Positions 1 through 6,288 of a DNA stretch of 9,872 nucleotides are shown here, in pieces (positions within the stretch are counted from its first letter, which is position 1; every line of letters starts with the position of its first letter). The position numbers and the translations under genes are program-made. Source of the DNA: Acidimicrobiia bacterium (GTDB lineage: Bacteria > Actinomycetota > Acidimicrobiia > Acidimicrobiales > Ilumatobacteraceae). The stretch is taken from positions 1 to 9,872 of the forward strand of contig JAUHYJ010000085.1 of the NCBI GenBank assembly GCA_030425785.1, written 5' to 3'. Below the pieces are notes generated by a model. It made no database searches. It worked only from the letters and a program-made list of their open reading frames with translations, and was not told the origin of the DNA.

Positions 1-1
1 C

Positions 2-1012
2 TCGATCGCGCTGTCCGTGCTGATCGGCACGATCACGTTCTCGGGGTCGTTCATTGCGTTCGGGAAGCTCCAGGGAACGCTGCCCGGCCGGCCGATCACG
101 TTCGGCGGCCAACTCGTCGTCGACGCACTGCTCGGCGCCGGCGCGATCGCGGCGGCGATCTGGTTGGCGGTCGACGCGTCCGAACCGGCGGCGTGGATCC
201 TGTTGGCGATCGCCTTCGTGCTCGGCATCACCCGCACGCTGCCGATCGGCGGCGCCGACATGCCGGTGGTGATCTCGTTCCTCAACTCGTTGTCGGGCGT
301 GGCAGCGGCCGCCGCCGGGTTCGTGATCGAGTCGAACGCACTCATCATCGCCGGCGCGCTCGTCGGCGCCTCCGGGTTGATCCTGACCAACATCATGGTG
401 ACGGCGATGAACCGCACCCTGCCCGGTGTCCTGGCAGGCGGCTTCGGCGGCACCTCGACGTTCGCCGACGACGACGGTGACAAGGTCGCGCGGCGCGCCT
501 CGGCCGACGACGTCGCCGTCACCCTCGCCTACGCGCGCGAGGTGATCGTGGTGCCCGGATACGGCCTCGCCGTCGCCCAGGCCCAGCACGTGATGCGAGA
601 GCTCGCCGACGTGCTCACCGCACGGGGCGTGAACGTCCGCTACGCGATCCACCCGGTCGCCGGCCGCATGCCGGGCCACATGAACGTGCTGCTCGCCGAG
701 GCCGACGTGCCCTACGACCGCCTGTACGACCTCGACGACATCAACCGCGACTTCGCGAGCGCCGACGTCGCCCTCGTCGTCGGTGCCAACGACGTGGTCA
801 ACCCGCTCGCTCGCCAACCCGACACACCGGTGAGCGGCATGCCGATCCTCGACGTCGACCACGCCAGGACGGTGGTGGTCGTCAAGCGCAGCCTCTCGCC
901 CGGGTTCGCCGGGATCGACAACCCGCTGTTCTACCTCGACAACACCCTGATGCTCTTCGCCGACGCGAAGCAGGGGCTGGGCGACGTCGTCAGCGCCGTC
1001 GCCGACGCCTGA
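2..1012 (+). CDS. pntB: NAD(P) transhydrogenase subunit beta, C-terminal part (5' end outside window)
   Basis: This is the C-terminal ~336 residues of the beta subunit of the proton-translocating NAD(P)(+) transhydrogenase, which transfers hydride between NADH and NADP+ in the cytoplasmic membrane at the expense of the proton gradient. The frame is open to the window edge, so the visible GTG at 17 is internal; E. coli PntB is 462 residues, so about 125 are missing. Visible first are membrane helices of domain II, including the hallmark GADMPVVISFLNS (about 255-295) and the GALVGASG helix ending in AMNRTLPGV. Domain III follows, with the NADP-binding GYGLAVAQAQ (about 556-587), IHPVAGRMPGHMNVLLAEA, VVGANDVVNP and the KRS loop near 883-892. 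All motifs look intact. I see no hairpin terminator behind it. Its alpha partner should lie upstream, outside the window. Identity is very secure by motif match to known PntB. Confidence 0.96.
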   Translation, partial: SIALSVLIGTITFSGSFIAFGKLQGTLPGRPITFGGQLVVDALLGAGAIAAAIWLAVDASEPAAWILLAIAFVLGITRTLPIGGADMPVVISFLNSLSGVAAAAAGFVIESNALIIAGALVGASGLILTNIMVTAMNRTLPGVLAGGFGGTSTFADDDGDKVARRASADDVAVTLAYAREVIVVPGYGLAVAQAQHVMRELADVLTARGVNVRYAIHPVAGRMPGHMNVLLAEADVPYDRLYDLDDINRDFASADVALVVGANDVVNPLARQPDTPVSGMPILDVDHARTVVVVKRSLSPGFAGIDNPLFYLDNTLMLFADAKQGLGDVVSAVADA

Positions 1013-1053
1013 CGCCACCATCGACTGACGCCACCGTTCCGGTGCACGCCACC
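1010..1053 (+). repeat. Three copies of the 8-mer ACGCCACC behind pntB
   Basis: ACGCCACC occurs at 1012-1019, 1028-1035 and 1046-1053, with start-to-start spacings of 16 and 18. The first two copies extend to TGACGCCACC, the first including the pntB stop codon. The array sits just upstream of the candidate iclR promoter. It could be a regulator-binding array, since IclR-family proteins often control their own promoter and bind repeated sites, or a local duplication. No palindrome is evident in the unit. Confidence 0.5.
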
Positions 1054-1075
1054 ATGCGAACACCCGGCCGCATTG

Positions 1076-1084
1076 TGATACCGT
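1076..1084 (+). promoter_or_regulatory. Candidate extended -10 element for the iclR-led gene set
   Basis: TGATACCGT matches the extended -10 pattern TGnTAnnnT and lies in the only gap upstream of iclR. Transcription would begin near 1091 and give a leader of about 37 bases holding a strong ribosome site (GAGGGGGG, 1113-1120). I see no convincing -35 hexamer, which is common in actinobacterial promoters but also makes this a weak call. Confidence 0.3.
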
Positions 1085-1127
1085 CGCCGCTGATCGGTTC
1101 GAGTCGACCAACGAGGGGGGTGACCAG

Positions 1128-1838
1128 ATGGCGACGACCGTCCAGTCCGTCGAGCGTGCGTTCGCCGTGCTCGAGACCTTCGACGAGGACCACCCGAGCA
1201 GGAGCGCGGCCGAGATCGCCGAGCTCGCCGGCCTGGCCCGACCGACCACCTATCGGCTCCTGCAGACCTTGCAGCAGCTCGGATACGTGCGCTCGAACCA
1301 CGGCCGGTACGAGGTCACGCCACGCGTCCTCCGCCTGGGCGCCGGCTACCTCGGGCGCCGCAGCATGGCGGCACATGCGCAGCCGATCCTCGACAAGCTG
1401 AGCGAGCAGGTCGGCGAGCACGTGGCGATCGGTGTGCTCGACGGCAACGACGTCATCACCGTCGCCGCCGCCAACTCGCCGCACTCGCGCTTCCTCGCCG
1501 TCGCCGTCCAGGTCGGACAGCGGCTGCCCGCCGCCAGCACCTCGCTCGGACGGGTCCTGCTCGCCCATCTCCCCCAGGCCGACGATGCCGAGGCTCGGGC
1601 CGTCCGCGACGACGGCTACGTCGTGACCGACGGGCTGCTCGAGTCGGGTCTGCGAGCGATCGGTGTGCCCGTCTTCGACCGCAACCGGCACGCGATCGCG
1701 TCGATGTCGATCGCGGTCAACGCCGTGCGGGTGTCCCACGACGAGCTCGTCGACCGCTGCCTCGACCCACTTCGGCTCGCCGCCGGGACGCTCGCCGACC
1801 AGCTCACCTCCGACCTCGTCCACACCCCAACGACATGA
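1128..1838 (+). CDS. IclR-family transcriptional regulator (PcaR/PcaU/PobR-like)
   Basis: A 236-residue DNA-binding regulator of usual IclR length. Residues 6-66 form the N-terminal winged helix-turn-helix: VQSVERAFAVLETF, then AAEIAELAGLARPTTYRLLQ (27-46), then the wing ending at YEVTPRVLRLG. Residues ~78-235 form the IclR effector-binding domain. The phrase TPRVLRLGAGYL and the C-terminal INV/AVNAVRVSHDEL-type segment resemble the subfamily that controls beta-ketoadipate (aromatic acid) pathways, so the ligand may be an aromatic or other carboxylic acid; that is inference. ATG 1128 is chosen because GAGGGGGG lies seven bases upstream and the N-terminus matches the family. The MetE-like gene starts 43 bases downstream on the same strand, followed by a hydrolase, so it probably regulates that set and itself. 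Family assignment is secure; the subfamily is moderate. Confidence 0.94.
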   Translation: MATTVQSVERAFAVLETFDEDHPSRSAAEIAELAGLARPTTYRLLQTLQQLGYVRSNHGRYEVTPRVLRLGAGYLGRRSMAAHAQPILDKLSEQVGEHVAIGVLDGNDVITVAAANSPHSRFLAVAVQVGQRLPAASTSLGRVLLAHLPQADDAEARAVRDDGYVVTDGLLESGLRAIGVPVFDRNRHAIASMSIAVNAVRVSHDELVDRCLDPLRLAAGTLADQLTSDLVHTPTT

Positions 1839-1885
1839 ACGACCCACTCCGACCGAACACCTGCACGAAGGGATCCCGACCATGA
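1835..1885 (+). CDS. Possible 16-residue coupled leader peptide between iclR and the MetE-like gene
   Basis: An ATG at 1835 overlaps the iclR stop as ATGA (1835-1838) and opens a 16-codon frame (MNDPLRPNTCTKGSRP). Its TGA (1883-1885) overlaps the ATG of the MetE-like gene, again as ATGA (1882-1885). Ribosomes finishing iclR could therefore re-initiate and be delivered to the next start. The ribosome site of the MetE-like gene (GAAGGGA, 1867-1873) lies inside this frame, so translation of it could expose or mask that site. There is no ribosome site in front of the mini-frame itself. Both overlaps could be chance, and the peptide has no recognisable family. Confidence 0.25.
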   Translation: MNDPLRPNTCTKGSRP

Positions 1886-2994
1886 CCAGCCTCACTCCTC
1901 CGTTCCGAGCCGAGCACGTGGGCAGCTTCCTGCGGCCGCCCGCCATCCACGAAGCCCGCGACCAGTGGCGCCGCGGCGAGTTGTCCGACGAGGCGCTCCG
2001 CGAGATCTCCGATCGCGAGATCGCCGCCATGGTGGCCAAGCAGGCCGCGACGGGCATGCGCAGCATCACCGACGGCGAGTTCCGCCGTGACTGGTTCCAC
2101 CTCGACTTCATGCAGGGTCTCGGCGGGATCACGGTCGAGGGCAACATCGAGTCGACCTCCGACTCCGACGAGACGGTCCACATGACGCCGCCGCGCATCA
2201 CCGTCACCGGCAAGCTCACCCACGACCGGCCGATCCAGGTCGCCGACTACGAGTTCCTCGCCGGCGTCACGCCCGAGGGCTGCCTGCCCAAGGTGGCGAT
2301 CCCGTCCCCCACCATGGCCCACTTCCGTGGCGGCCGGGCGGGCATCGACATCGAGTCGTACCCCGACCTCGATCCCTTCTTCGACGACCTGGCGCAGGTG
2401 TACCGCGACGAGCTGGCGGCGCTGTACGCCGCCGGGTGCCGGTACGTCCAACTCGACGACACCAACCTCGCCTACCTGTGCGACCCGGGCATGCGCCAGG
2501 GCGCGATCGACCGCGGCGACGACCCCGACGAGCTGCCCCGGATGTACGCCCACCTGATCAACGAGGCGATCAAGGAACGGCCCGACGACCTGACCGTCGG
2601 CGTGCACCTCTGTCGCGGCAACTTCCGCAGCACGCACTTCGCCAGCGGCGGGTACGAACCGGTCGCCGAAGTGCTCTTCAACGAACTCGACGTCGACGCC
2701 TACTTCCTCGAGTACGACGACGAACGCTCGGGCGACTTCGCACCGCTGCGGTTCGTCCCGAAGGGCAAGCACGTCGTGCTCGGGGTGATCACGTCGAAGT
2801 TCCCGGTGCTCGAGCCGAAGGACGAGATCAAGGCCCGCATCGACGAGGCCGCCCAGTACACCGACCTCGATCAGCTGTGCCTGAGCCCCCAGTGCGGCTT
2901 CTCGTCGACGATCCACGGCAACGTGATGACCGAGGACGAGCAGTGGGCCAAGCTGCGCCACGTGGTCGAGATCGCCGACGAGGTGTGGGGCTGA
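1882..2994 (+). CDS. Stand-alone MetE catalytic-domain protein (cobalamin-independent methionine synthase II family)
   Basis: A 370-residue zinc-dependent alkyl/methyltransferase with the TIM-barrel of the MetE C-terminal half and no N-terminal MetE half (full MetE is about 750 residues). The opening FRAEHVGSFLRPP (residues 8-20) is the family signature. Zinc ligands expected from MetE are present: H242 and C244 in HLCRGNFR, E277 in FLEYDDE, and C338 in LSPQCGFSS. The acidic QLDDTN (about 193-198) lines the homocysteine site in MetE. Known family members use homocysteine or another thiol as acceptor; the methyl donor of stand-alone forms is often unknown, and the same fold includes epoxyalkane:coenzyme M transferase. 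ATG 1882 is chosen because GAAGGGA lies eight bases upstream and the N-terminus fits. It sits between an IclR regulator and a hydrolase, not with methionine genes, so a catabolic role is plausible. Family is secure; the reaction is open. Confidence 0.94.
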   Translation: MTSLTPPFRAEHVGSFLRPPAIHEARDQWRRGELSDEALREISDREIAAMVAKQAATGMRSITDGEFRRDWFHLDFMQGLGGITVEGNIESTSDSDETVHMTPPRITVTGKLTHDRPIQVADYEFLAGVTPEGCLPKVAIPSPTMAHFRGGRAGIDIESYPDLDPFFDDLAQVYRDELAALYAAGCRYVQLDDTNLAYLCDPGMRQGAIDRGDDPDELPRMYAHLINEAIKERPDDLTVGVHLCRGNFRSTHFASGGYEPVAEVLFNELDVDAYFLEYDDERSGDFAPLRFVPKGKHVVLGVITSKFPVLEPKDEIKARIDEAAQYTDLDQLCLSPQCGFSSTIHGNVMTEDEQWAKLRHVVEIADEVWG

Positions 2995-3011
2995 GCGGGC
3001 CGAACCGTCCG

Positions 3012-3731
3012 ATGGGCTTTCCTCCCGACGCGTCGCTGCGCCAGGGTGCGATCGTGCTCGTGCACGGCGCCTGGGTCGGCGAGTGGTGCTGGACGCCGTT
3101 CCTGCCGTACCTCGACGGATCCGGCCGCGCGGTGTACACGGTGACACTCACCGGCCACGGCACCAAGCGCCACCGGTCGAGCCCCGAGATCACGCTCGCC
3201 GACCACGTCGACGACGTCGTCGCCGTCGTCGACACGCACGGGCTCGACGAGATCGTCCTCGTCGGACACAGCTACGGCGGTCGGGTGATCACGGCGGCGT
3301 TCGACCGACTCGCCGATCGCGTCGCCCGCATCGTGTACGTCGACGCGCACGCCCCGCTCGCCCACGACGCCGGCCAGTCACCCGAGCGCATCGCGGCCGC
3401 CGAGGAGACCGGCGGCATGTTGCCCTTCAGCGACGAGTACGCCGTCCGCCCCGAACACGTCGGCGGTGACGCCGGTGTGGCCTGGTTCACCGAGCGACTG
3501 GTACCCCAGTCGTTCAAGACCTTCATGGTCCCGATCACCGGCGAGCTGCCGGCGGCGCTGTCGAAGGCCTACGTGTTCTGCACCGGGTACGGCCCGTCGC
3601 GCTTCGCCGAGTACGCCGCCGGCGCGCGACGCGCCGACGACTGGGAGTACTACGAGCTCGAGGCCGACCACTGGCCGATGTACAGCCACGCGGCCGAGCT
3701 GGCGGCGATCGTCACCGGCGAGACGACCTAG
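3012..3731 (+). CDS. Alpha/beta-fold hydrolase, methyl-ester-esterase (SABP2-like) type
   Basis: A 239-residue soluble alpha/beta hydrolase, the usual length for the single-domain group. The oxyanion segment VLVHGAWVGEWCW has H18-G19, the nucleophile elbow is GHSYGG with S87, and the catalytic histidine is H220 in EADHWPMYSH. The overall pattern (HGAW..WCW, a GHG turn at LTGHGTKRHRSS, and CT before the last strands) resembles plant methyl-salicylate esterases and bacterial relatives that hydrolyse small carboxylic esters. Oddly, the position after strand 7 where those enzymes have the catalytic Asp (CTED) reads CTGYGPSRF here. ATG 3012 lies 17 bases after the MetE-like stop and has only a weak ribosome site; a GTG at 2985 is in frame, would overlap the MetE-like gene by 10 bases and add nine residues. 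It ends three bases from the convergent VOC gene. Fold is secure; the substrate is unknown. Confidence 0.9.
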   Translation: MGFPPDASLRQGAIVLVHGAWVGEWCWTPFLPYLDGSGRAVYTVTLTGHGTKRHRSSPEITLADHVDDVVAVVDTHGLDEIVLVGHSYGGRVITAAFDRLADRVARIVYVDAHAPLAHDAGQSPERIAAAEETGGMLPFSDEYAVRPEHVGGDAGVAWFTERLVPQSFKTFMVPITGELPAALSKAYVFCTGYGPSRFAEYAAGARRADDWEYYELEADHWPMYSHAAELAAIVTGETT

Positions 3732-3780
3732 CGGTCAGCTGCGGGGGCGGGACACGCCGAACCCACCCTGGCGGTCAGCT
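3731..3780. repeat. 10-bp direct repeat GCGGTCAGCT at the tail-to-tail gene junction
   Basis: GCGGTCAGCT occurs exactly at 3731-3740 and 3771-3780. The first copy spans the ends of the convergent hydrolase and VOC genes; the second is inside the VOC C-terminal coding region. No U-rich tract or strong hairpin marks a terminator in the three-base gap. The copies are probably a coincidence or a small duplication. Confidence 0.35.
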
Positions 3781-4247
3781 CCGAAGCGTGCGATCTCGGC
3801 GTCGAGGTCGAGCGGGAGCGGCCCGCGGCCGCGAGCCGCGACGTCGGCGTCGGTCAGCTCGGTCAGCGGGATGATCCAGCACACCTCGAACTCGAGGCCG
3901 TCGGGGTCCTTCGCGTACAGCGACTTGGTGGTGCCGTGGTCGGACGACCCGACCAGCGCACCCAGCTCCGACAGGACCCGTGCGCGCGCCTGGAGCTCAT
4001 CGAGGGTGTCGACCTCCCAGGCCACGTGGTACAGCCCGACCGTGCCGGCCGCCGACGCCCCTGCGGACGCGCCGACCGACATCACGGCCAGGTCGTGGTC
4101 GTTCGTCGACCCTTCGGCCTGCAGGAAGTGCGCCCTGCCCGGGCTGCCGAACACGCGCCGGAACCCGAGCGCACGCTCGTAGAACTCCGCGGTGCGGTCG
4201 GCGTCGCGCACCCACAGGACCACGTGGTTGATGCCGAGGACGGTCAC
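3735..4247 (-). CDS. VOC-superfamily (glyoxalase/extradiol-dioxygenase fold) protein
   Basis: A 170-residue metal-dependent enzyme of the vicinal-oxygen-chelate fold, with two beta-alpha-beta-beta-beta modules at about residues 4-60 and 68-127. The expected metal ligands are present: H8 in INHVVLW, H74 in LYHVAWEV and E121 in DPDGLEFEVCW. The LYHVAWEV and DPDG(x)3E pattern resembles small glyoxalase/bleomycin-resistance/catechol-dioxygenase-like proteins; the reaction cannot be read from sequence. A Gly/Ala/Ser-rich stretch (59-70) links the modules and a ~45-residue C-terminal tail extends beyond the fold. The start is a GTG at 4247 with a weak ribosome site; the residues just after it already belong to the first strand, so an upstream start is not needed. 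It is the last gene of the minus-strand run, 19 bases after the DUF3048 lipoprotein gene, and is convergent with the hydrolase. Fold and ligands are secure. Confidence 0.9.
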   Translation of the reverse strand: MTVLGINHVVLWVRDADRTAEFYERALGFRRVFGSPGRAHFLQAEGSTNDHDLAVMSVGASAGASAAGTVGLYHVAWEVDTLDELQARARVLSELGALVGSSDHGTTKSLYAKDPDGLEFEVCWIIPLTELTDADVAARGRGPLPLDLDAEIARFGADRQGGFGVSRPRS

Positions 4248-4266
4248 GACTCGATCTTCGCGCAGG

Positions 4267-5373
4267 TCACTCGAAGGTCACGACGTCATCGCGATTGCGC
4301 GGGATCTCGAGCCAGGTGCGACCTGGCTGGAGGCGCAGTTCCGTGAGGTCGTCGACACTCACGAAGAACGCGAACGGGTCGGTCGGTTCGAAGCGCAGCC
4401 ACGCACCCTGCTGGACCTTGCCACCGGTGAACACGTAGACGGGGTTCGACCCGAGCACCTGGGCCTCGGGGTTGCCGTCGAGCGGGTTGACGCCGTAGTC
4501 GGCGAGCATGATGACGAGGTTCTTGGTCCAGACCTGTTCGGTGCCGTCGGCGGTCTCGGTGTTGTGCGCCTGACCCGACTGGGTCCGGTAGTAGCCGTCC
4601 GTCTCCTCGTCGTACTCCCAGAACACCTGGAGCGCATCGAAGCTCAACGAGATCTCGGTCGCCTCGTCGCCGTCGACCTCGTCACCCGGGCGGACGTACG
4701 AGAACACCTGCGACGGGCGACCCGCCTCGTCGGTCGTCTGGTTCCACAGCGCATCCGAGCTCGAGAACAGGTTGTTCGGCGAGCTGCGTCCCGAGCGCCG
4801 GTAGTACCCGGGCGAGAAGCGGGCATCGAGGTTGATCAGATCGGAGTCACGGATCGCACGGGTCACCGCCGGGTTGCCGCCGCTCCACGCGAACAGGGGG
4901 CGGTCGAAGGCCAGCATCACGTTGATGTCCTGTGCCCGGCCGGACCGGATCGGGCCGACGGGGTCGACGTCGTTGGAGTGGATGACCGCCGCGAGCCGGC
5001 TCGTGTTGTCGTTGATGACCTCTTCGATGACGATGTCGGCCGAGTTCAGGCCCGCCTGCGGCAGGGCGCCGCCGCCCGCGTTCGACAGCTTCACCACGAG
5101 GGCGGGCCGGTCGGGGATGTCGTCCGGGTCGTCGATCGGTTCGCCCGTCAACGGCATCCGGAGCACGTCGGGGATCGTCGTCGTCGTGACCGAGTCGGCG
5201 ATCGTGGTGGTCGTCGCCTCGGTGAGCGATGTCGTCGTCGCATCGGTCGTCGACGGCGCAACCGTCGAATCGGACGTGTCGACCGTCGTCGCGGCCGAGT
5301 CGTCGTCGCCACCCGAGCAGGCCGCGAGCAGGATGAGCGCGGCCACGGTGGCCGCCGGCTTGGTGATGTTCAC
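4267..5373 (-). CDS. DUF3048 domain lipoprotein (YerB-type)
   Basis: A 368-residue predicted lipoprotein exported across the membrane. The short signal ends in the lipobox LLAAC, with C19 as the lipidated residue, followed by a Thr/Ser/Asp-rich linker (about 22-70). The DUF3048 N domain begins at PLTGEPID and includes RPALVVKLSN, PQAGLNSADIVIEEV and DPVGPIRSGR (137-146); the C domain covers roughly residues 240-365 and contains a WTKNLVIMLADYG motif. B. subtilis YerB is the named relative; the biochemical role of the family is not established. A longer ATG frame begins at 5487, but the GTG at 5373 is chosen because it has GAGGGA four bases upstream, overlaps the htpX stop as GTGA (5373-5370), and puts the lipobox at the right distance. 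The overlap suggests translational coupling with htpX, hence an envelope-related role. The nearby VOC gene follows after 19 bases. Domain call is strong; function unknown. Confidence 0.92.
   Translation of the reverse strand: MNITKPAATVAALILLAACSGGDDDSAATTVDTSDSTVAPSTTDATTTSLTEATTTTIADSVTTTTIPDVLRMPLTGEPIDDPDDIPDRPALVVKLSNAGGGALPQAGLNSADIVIEEVINDNTSRLAAVIHSNDVDPVGPIRSGRAQDINVMLAFDRPLFAWSGGNPAVTRAIRDSDLINLDARFSPGYYRRSGRSSPNNLFSSSDALWNQTTDEAGRPSQVFSYVRPGDEVDGDEATEISLSFDALQVFWEYDEETDGYYRTQSGQAHNTETADGTEQVWTKNLVIMLADYGVNPLDGNPEAQVLGSNPVYVFTGGKVQQGAWLRFEPTDPFAFFVSVDDLTELRLQPGRTWLEIPRNRDDVVTFE
5164..5289 (-). repeat. Low-complexity Thr/Ser/Asp/Ala linker coding region of the lipoprotein
   Basis: Residues 29-70 of the DUF3048 lipoprotein contain three blocks of three to four consecutive threonines set among Ser, Asp and Ala. 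The plus strand here shows runs of GTC/GTG triplets such as GTCGTCGTC. Such linkers are common in actinobacterial lipoproteins and presumably space the domain from the membrane. The triplet runs could vary in length by slippage between strains. Confidence 0.55.
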
Positions 5374-6278
5374 AGTTCCCTCAGTAGTGCGATGCGCTCT
5401 TCGAGCGGAGGATGCGTGTCGAACCAGCTGTGCGGTCCACGGAGACGACCACCGTCGCCGAGGCCGCTCATGGGCTGTTCGATCCACAAGTGTGCCGTCG
5501 CCGTCGACGCTGCGTGCGTCGCGGTCTGGTCCTCCTGCAGCTTCTCGAGTGCCGAGATCAGACCGGGCGGGTACCGGGTCATCTGGCAGGCCGTCACGTC
5601 GGCCAACGACTCGCGCTGGCGCGAGATCGCCGCCTGCATGACCTTGGCGGCGATCGGGGCGACGATGAGGAGCGCGAAACCGACGAAGGCGAGCGGGTTG
5701 TTCGTGTCGTTGTGGTCACCCGAGCGGCGCACCCGCCCACCGTTCCACCACATCGACCGGATCGCGAGATCGCTGAGCAGGGCGACGGAGCCGACCATCG
5801 TGACGGCCAGGGTCGACACGAGGATGTCGTAGTTCCGGATGTGGCTGAGCTCGTGGGCGACGACGCCCTCGAGTTCGACCCGGTTCATCTTCTCGAGCAG
5901 TCCCGTCGTGACGGCGATCGACGCGTGCCGGGGGTTGCGACCGGTCGCGAAGGCGTTCGGGGCCGGGTCGTCGACGACGTAGACCCCCGGCTTCGGCAGG
6001 CCCGACGCGATGCACAGGCCCTCGACGAGGTTGTGCAGGCGGGCGTACTCGCGTGGGTCGGCCGGGCGGGCCCGGCTGACCGACAGCGCGATCTGATCGG
6101 CCTTCCAGTACGAGCCGAAGGCGAGCGCCGCCGCGACGACCAGTGCGCCGATGGTGACAGCGATGCTGCCACCGCCGATGACGACGCCGACCGCCGCGCC
6201 GACGAGGGTGACGACGACGACGAACCCGGCGATCAGGAGCGCGCTGCGACGCTTGTTGGAACGGATCTGTTCGTACAT
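5370..6278 (-). CDS. htpX: M48-family membrane zinc metalloprotease HtpX
   Basis: A 302-residue integral-membrane protease of HtpX length, which in characterised bacteria cleaves misfolded membrane proteins on the cytoplasmic side. Two N-terminal helices (about 13-36 and 38-58) precede the protease core. The zinc site is H142-E143-x-x-H146 in VVAHELSHIRNYD, with the third ligand E223 in SRQRESLAD. Two more hydrophobic segments (about 153-175 and 195-216) flank the active site, and the C-terminal FDTHPPLEERI is typical of the family. All catalytic residues are intact. The ATG at 6278 begins 10 bases after the lemA stop; the bases in front of it are almost all C (CCCACCCCCC), with no ribosome site, so initiation probably depends on ribosomes arriving from lemA. 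Its end overlaps the lipoprotein start by four bases. LemA and HtpX are often neighbours, which supports both calls. Confidence 0.96.
   Translation of the reverse strand: MYEQIRSNKRRSALLIAGFVVVVTLVGAAVGVVIGGGSIAVTIGALVVAAALAFGSYWKADQIALSVSRARPADPREYARLHNLVEGLCIASGLPKPGVYVVDDPAPNAFATGRNPRHASIAVTTGLLEKMNRVELEGVVAHELSHIRNYDILVSTLAVTMVGSVALLSDLAIRSMWWNGGRVRRSGDHNDTNNPLAFVGFALLIVAPIAAKVMQAAISRQRESLADVTACQMTRYPPGLISALEKLQEDQTATHAASTATAHLWIEQPMSGLGDGGRLRGPHSWFDTHPPLEERIALLREL
5377..5382 (-). promoter_or_regulatory. Ribosome-binding site that decides the DUF3048 lipoprotein start
   Basis: Read on the minus strand this is GAGGGA, three to four bases before the GTG at 5373, lying inside the last codons of htpX. 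It supports the short GTG start over the upstream ATG at 5487 and fits coupled translation through the GTGA overlap. Confidence 0.6.
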
Positions 6279-6288
6279 GGGGGGTGGG

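Noticed and set aside
990..2219. 409-codon minus-strand open frame over iclR
   Set aside because: It is antisense to a clear IclR regulator and to the start of the MetE-like gene. It has no recognisable motif and is explained by high GC.
1804..3147. 447-codon minus-strand open frame
   Set aside because: It mirrors the MetE-like gene, whose plus-strand product has intact zinc ligands. The minus-strand product is low-complexity and resembles no family.
3729..3780. Bidirectional terminator between the convergent hydrolase and VOC genes
   Set aside because: The genes are only three bases apart and no stable hairpin with a T-rich tail is visible on either strand; only a 10-bp direct repeat is present.
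5164..5289. Triplet runs (GTC/GTG) as a possible tandem-repeat or CRISPR-like element
   Set aside because: The runs encode the Thr/Ser/Asp linker of the lipoprotein in frame and show no regular repeat-spacer pattern.
5374..5487. N-terminal extension of the DUF3048 lipoprotein from ATG 5487
   Set aside because: It would put about 38 Arg-rich residues before the signal peptide and overlap htpX by over 100 bases. The GTG at 5373 has a ribosome site, a GTGA overlap and a correctly placed lipobox.
4192..5832. 546-codon plus-strand open frame
   Set aside because: It runs antisense to the VOC, DUF3048 lipoprotein and htpX genes, all of which carry recognisable domains. Its translation is Arg/Val/Asp-rich without a domain, as expected from GC-biased shadow frames.
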